Assembly (NCBI GenBank): GCA_018261615.1
Contig: JAGTSE010000043.1
Location: 1-36,824, forward strand
Origin: Pseudomonadota bacterium
GTDB lineage: Bacteria; Pseudomonadota; Gammaproteobacteria; Enterobacterales; Enterobacteriaceae
Length of the DNA stretch: 36,824 bases
Reading direction: 5' to 3'
Part shown: piece by piece, positions 33,817-36,824 of the stretch
How positions within the stretch are numbered: the first letter of the stretch is position 1
How the letters are laid out: each line of letters begins with the position of its first letter
Notes under the pieces: model-generated
Database searches by the model: none
Told to the model about the DNA's origin: nothing
Seen by the model: only the letters and a program-made list of their open reading frames with translations
Translations under genes and position numbers: made by a program

Positions 33817-34706
33817 TGGCTACGCTCGAAATGCAAAGCATCGCAAAGCTGGCTGAATCGCGCCGTAAAATGCAGGCTAAGCGCCGTCTGAAAAACCGCA
33901 TCGCGCTGACATTGTCGATGGCGACCATGGCGTTCGGTCTTTTCTGGCTGGTATGGATCCTGATGTCTACTGTAACACGCGGCTTTGACGGTATGTCGCT
34001 GGCGATGTTTACTGAAATGACGCCGCCGCCAAACACGGCGGGTGGTGGTCTGGCGAACGCCCTGGCAGGTAGTGGTCTGTTGATCCTGTGGGCGACCGTT
34101 GTTGGTACGCCGCTCGGCATCATGGCGGGGATTTACCTGGCTGAGTATGGCCGGAAATCGCTACTGGCCGAAGTGATCCGTTTTATCAACGACATTCTGC
34201 TTTCCGCCCCGTCAATTGTGGTTGGTCTGTTTGTCTACACCATTGTCGTCGCGCACATGCAGCATTTCTCCGGTTGGGCTGGCGTGATTGCGCTGGCGCT
34301 GTTGCAGGTGCCAATTGTTATTCGTACCACGGAAAACATGCTGAAACTGGTGCCGGACAGCCTGCGTGAAGCGGCTTATGCGCTGGGTACGCCGAAGTGG
34401 AAAATGATTGCCTCTATTACGCTGAAAGCCTCTGTTTCCGGGATTATGACCGGGGTGCTGCTGGCCGTGGCGCGTATCGCTGGGGAAACGGCGCCGCTGC
34501 TGTTTACCGCGCTCTCTAATCAATTCTGGAGCACGGATATGATGCAGCCTATCGCTAACCTACCGGTAACCATTTTCAAATTTGCCATGAGCCCGTTTGC
34601 CGAATGGCAGCAACTGGCATGGGCCGGAGTTCTGATTATCACTCTCTGCGTACTGCTGTTGAATATTCTGGCGCGCGTCATTTTCGCGAAGAGTAAACAC
34701 GGTTAA
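33816..34706 (+). CDS. pstA: Phosphate ABC transporter permease PstA
   Basis: A 296-residue second permease. The EAA-type loop is REAAYALGTPKWKMIASITL, and AVARIAGETAPLLFTAL carries the conserved Arg-Glu pair matching that in PstC. It is translationally coupled to pstC through a one-base overlap. pstB follows after 46 bases. Confidence 0.97.
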   Translation: MATLEMQSIAKLAESRRKMQAKRRLKNRIALTLSMATMAFGLFWLVWILMSTVTRGFDGMSLAMFTEMTPPPNTAGGGLANALAGSGLLILWATVVGTPLGIMAGIYLAEYGRKSLLAEVIRFINDILLSAPSIVVGLFVYTIVVAHMQHFSGWAGVIALALLQVPIVIRTTENMLKLVPDSLREAAYALGTPKWKMIASITLKASVSGIMTGVLLAVARIAGETAPLLFTALSNQFWSTDMMQPIANLPVTIFKFAMSPFAEWQQLAWAGVLIITLCVLLLNILARVIFAKSKHG

Positions 34707-34752
34707 TTTTTGCGACGCGGCGAAAGCGGTGTCGAGTTGAGGAAAAAGATAA

Positions 34753-35526
34753 ATGAGTATGGTTGATACGACGCCGGGCAAAATTCAGGTTCGTGATTTG
34801 AACTTCTATTACGGCAAATTCCATGCACTGAAAAACATCAGCCTGGATATTGCCAAAAATCAGGTGACGGCGTTTATCGGGCCGTCAGGCTGCGGTAAAT
34901 CCACCCTGCTGCGTACCTTTAACAAAATGTTTGAGCTTTACCCTGAGCAGCGAGCCGAAGGCGAGATCCTGCTGGATGGCGACAACATTCTTACCAATAC
35001 GCAGGATATCGCGCTGCTGCGTGCGAAAGTGGGGATGGTATTTCAGAAACCGACACCGTTCCCGATGTCGATTTACGACAATATCGCTTTTGGCGTGCGC
35101 CTGTTTGAGAAGATGTCGCGTCCGGATATGGATGAGCGCGTACAGTGGGCTTTGACCAAGGCCGCATTATGGAACGAAACCAAGGATAAACTGCACCAGA
35201 GCGGATACTCTCTCTCTGGTGGCCAGCAGCAGCGTCTGTGTATCGCCCGTGGTATCGCGATTCGCCCGGAAGTTCTGCTGCTCGATGAACCCTGTTCAGC
35301 CCTTGACCCGATCTCTACCGGTCGTATCGAAGAGTTGATCACGGAGCTGAAAGAGGATTACACCGTGGTTATCGTGACGCACAACATGCAGCAGGCTGCA
35401 CGTTGCTCCGATCACACGGCGTTTATGTATCTCGGTGAGTTGATTGAGTTCAGCAACACAGATGATCTGTTCACGAAGCCGAAGAAGAAGCAAACGGAAG
35501 ACTACATTACCGGGCGCTATGGTTGA
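34753..35526 (+). CDS. pstB: Phosphate ABC transporter ATP-binding protein PstB
   Basis: A 257-residue ATPase of the phosphate importer. Walker A GPSGCGKST is at 43-51, signature YSLSGGQQQR, Walker B VLLLDEPCSALD and switch histidine in VTHNM. It is almost identical to E. coli PstB. With PhoU it also relays phosphate status to the PhoR sensor. Confidence 0.97.
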   Translation: MSMVDTTPGKIQVRDLNFYYGKFHALKNISLDIAKNQVTAFIGPSGCGKSTLLRTFNKMFELYPEQRAEGEILLDGDNILTNTQDIALLRAKVGMVFQKPTPFPMSIYDNIAFGVRLFEKMSRPDMDERVQWALTKAALWNETKDKLHQSGYSLSGGQQQRLCIARGIAIRPEVLLLDEPCSALDPISTGRIEELITELKEDYTVVIVTHNMQQAARCSDHTAFMYLGELIEFSNTDDLFTKPKKKQTEDYITGRYG

Positions 35527-35595
35527 TTTGCTGCACCCTGAGGGTATAAGCGACCTTGTTACCACGTGAAATCTGTCGGGCATTTGGAGTGCACC

Positions 35596-36321
35596 ATGGA
35601 CAATCTCAACCTTAACAAACATATTTCCGCGCAGTTCAACGCTGAGCTGGAAAGTATCCGCACTCAGGTAATGACCATGGGTGGGATGGTGGAACAGCAG
35701 CTTTCTGATGCGATCACCGCCATGCACAATCAGGACAGCGAGCTGGCCAGGCGCGTTGTTGAAGGCGACAAACAGGTCAATATGATGGAAGTTGCCATTG
35801 ATGAAGCCTGCGTGCGTATCATTGCAAAACGCCAGCCAACGGCGAGCGATTTGCGTCTGGTGATGGCGATCATTAAAACAATTGCCGAGCTGGAACGTAT
35901 TGGCGATGTGGCAGACAAAATCTGCCGTACCGCACTGGAGAAGTTCTCTCAGCAGCATCAGCCTCTGCTAGTGAGCCTGGAATCGTTGGGCCGTCACACC
36001 GTGCAGATGCTGCATGATGTGCTGGACGCCTTCGCCCGTATGGATCTGGATGAAGCGGTGCGGATCTATCGCGAAGATAAAAAAGTGGATCAGGAATACG
36101 AAGGCATCGTACGTCAGCTAATGACTTACATGATGGAAGATCCCCGCACCATTCCGAGTGTCCTGACTGCACTGTTCTGCGCCCGCTCCATCGAACGTAT
36201 CGGTGACCGCTGCCAGAATATCTGCGAATACATCTTCTACTTCGTGAAGGGACAAGATTTCCGTCATGTTGGCGGCGATGAATTGGATAAACTGCTCGCC
36301 GGAAAAGATGTCAAAGAGTGA
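35596..36321 (+). CDS. phoU: Phosphate signalling protein PhoU
   Basis: A 241-residue all-helical protein of two PhoU repeats, with the metal-binding E-x-x-x-D motifs AELERIGDVADK and RSIERIGDRCQN. It represses PhoR-PhoB signalling when phosphate is sufficient and restrains PstSCAB. The frame is open from 35566, but ATG at 35596 (MDNLNLNKH) follows TTGGAG and gives the E. coli length. It is the last gene of the pst operon. Confidence 0.97.
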   Translation: MDNLNLNKHISAQFNAELESIRTQVMTMGGMVEQQLSDAITAMHNQDSELARRVVEGDKQVNMMEVAIDEACVRIIAKRQPTASDLRLVMAIIKTIAELERIGDVADKICRTALEKFSQQHQPLLVSLESLGRHTVQMLHDVLDAFARMDLDEAVRIYREDKKVDQEYEGIVRQLMTYMMEDPRTIPSVLTALFCARSIERIGDRCQNICEYIFYFVKGQDFRHVGGDELDKLLAGKDVKE

Positions 36322-36326
36322 TATGG

Positions 36327-36357
36327 CACAAACCCCCTCTCGGTGAGGGGGTTTGTG
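36327..36357 (+). terminator. pst operon terminator
   Basis: CACAAACCCCCTC and GAGGGGGTTTGTG form a perfect 13-base-pair stem with a 5-base loop, 5 bases after phoU. The T-run after the stem is short, but the T-rich distal arm can serve. The following 92 bases (36358-36449) show nothing I can identify. Confidence 0.8.
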
Positions 36358-36449
36358 TTGCAGGGTTATTTCACCAGTAACTTTTTCGCCAGAAAATATC
36401 TATCCCCTTATTGCTACATTTTTTCCTGCCACTGCGACGGAATTCCTAC

Positions 36450-36710
36450 GGCACTGTTGCAAATATAAGAATGAGCGAGCCTCTATTTAGTGATAAGGCC
36501 TTACATTTCAAAAACTCTGTTCATCAGACGCATCTCGCCCCAGGGATGACCGAAATAAAATGATTCGGCCTGACCTTTGCGTAGCGCACGCATCACTTCA
36601 ATTCCCCTTCTTGTGGTATAGGCTGCCTTCATTGATTTGAAGCACAGCGTGGCACTGATTATCCGTTTCAGTTTGCCTTGGTCGCATTCGATAATGTTGT
36701 TCCGGTACTT
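36450..36710 (-). mobile_element. 3' fragment of an IS6-family insertion sequence
   Basis: GGCACTGTTGCAAA (36450-36463) is the IS6/IS26-type terminal inverted repeat. On the minus strand, 36710 to the TAA at 36501-36503 is an uninterrupted 69-codon frame: it starts KYRNNIIECDQGKLKR, includes the family-typical GIEVMRALRKGQA, and ends GEMRLMNRVFEM. This matches the C-terminal third of IS6-family DDE transposases, including the last catalytic glutamate (IIECDQGKLK; IS26 has VIEADHGKLK). The 5' two thirds and the other terminal repeat are missing, and the match stops abruptly at 36710. Confidence 0.88.
36501..36710 (-). pseudogene. Truncated IS6-family transposase (C-terminal 69 codons)
   Basis: Only the end of the DDE transposase remains, with no start codon and no ribosome-binding site. 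The reading frame is intact to its natural stop, so truncation is either recent or the copy has simply not decayed. The first two catalytic aspartates are absent, so it cannot transpose. Immediately upstream in its own direction lies the hairpin-rich sequence from 36711. Confidence 0.85.
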
Positions 36711-36824
36711 AGAGCCTATCCCATTAGGCTATTTTATTTGCCATTTTGTCCTGGGCAGTGCTCACACAAAATGTGTTGGCATTTTGAACGCCGCTTGCGG
36801 CGGCCCTTTAGGCTGAGGGATCCC
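36711..36824. repeat. Hairpin-rich sequence at the right edge
   Basis: The sequence holds successive inverted repeats: AGCCTA/TAGGCT (36713-36730), CAAAATG/CATTTTG (about 36767-36786) and GCCGC/GCGGC (about 36789-36801). No reading frame is evident. It begins exactly where the IS6 transposase match ends. I have a vague sense of similar non-coding repeats elsewhere in enterobacterial genomes but cannot name one; it continues to or past the window edge. Confidence 0.45.

Overview
The window is a stretch of enterobacterial chromosome (Enterobacteriaceae, close to Escherichia, Citrobacter, Enterobacter or Kosakonia) around the replication origin. The gene order, hsrA-yieP next to an rRNA operon, rbs, kup, ravA-viaA, asnC, mioC, oriC, mnmG, rsmG, the atp operon, glmUS and pst-phoU, is the order I know from E. 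coli. Most proteins have the E. coli length and look very similar, but YieP and HsrA have drifted enough to suggest another species or genus. I do not assign a species; a plant- or soil-associated genus would fit the pectate lyase gene.

Left part (1-13500). The leftmost 200 bases hold tandem P1 and P2 promoters of a ribosomal RNA operon that is transcribed leftwards out of the window. Next come yieP and hsrA (regulator and efflux pump), converging on the ribose operon rbsDACBKR (minus strand; RbsR operators and a CRP-like site in front of rbsD), then the potassium transporter kup and the divergent ravA-viaA pair.

Origin region (13500-17756). asnA, normally divergent from asnC, is reduced to a scar of about 100 bases in which both ends of the gene are still readable. 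asnC is intact, followed by mioC, oriC (DnaA boxes R1 to R4 and three 13-mers identifiable), mnmG and rsmG.

atp and glm region (17757-31443). A promoter-bearing 617-base gap precedes atpIBEFHAGDC, which is complete. Between atpC and glmU lies accessory DNA: two perfect CRP-type palindromes, a 23-codon small ORF, a REP-type hairpin, and a convergent 702-residue secreted family PL9 pectate lyase with a near-perfect KdgR operator. glmU and glmS follow, separated by a REP element.

Right part (31444-36824). Two Pho boxes precede pstS, then pstC, pstA, pstB and phoU. After the phoU terminator there is the 3' end of an IS6-family insertion sequence (terminal repeat plus the last 69 transposase codons), cut off by an unrecognised hairpin-rich sequence that runs to the window end.

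Most of the window is conserved core genome. The parts that deserve attention are the atpC-glmU insertion (small ORF with twin CRP sites; KdgR-controlled pectate lyase), the asnA deletion scar, and the IS6 remnant with its junction.
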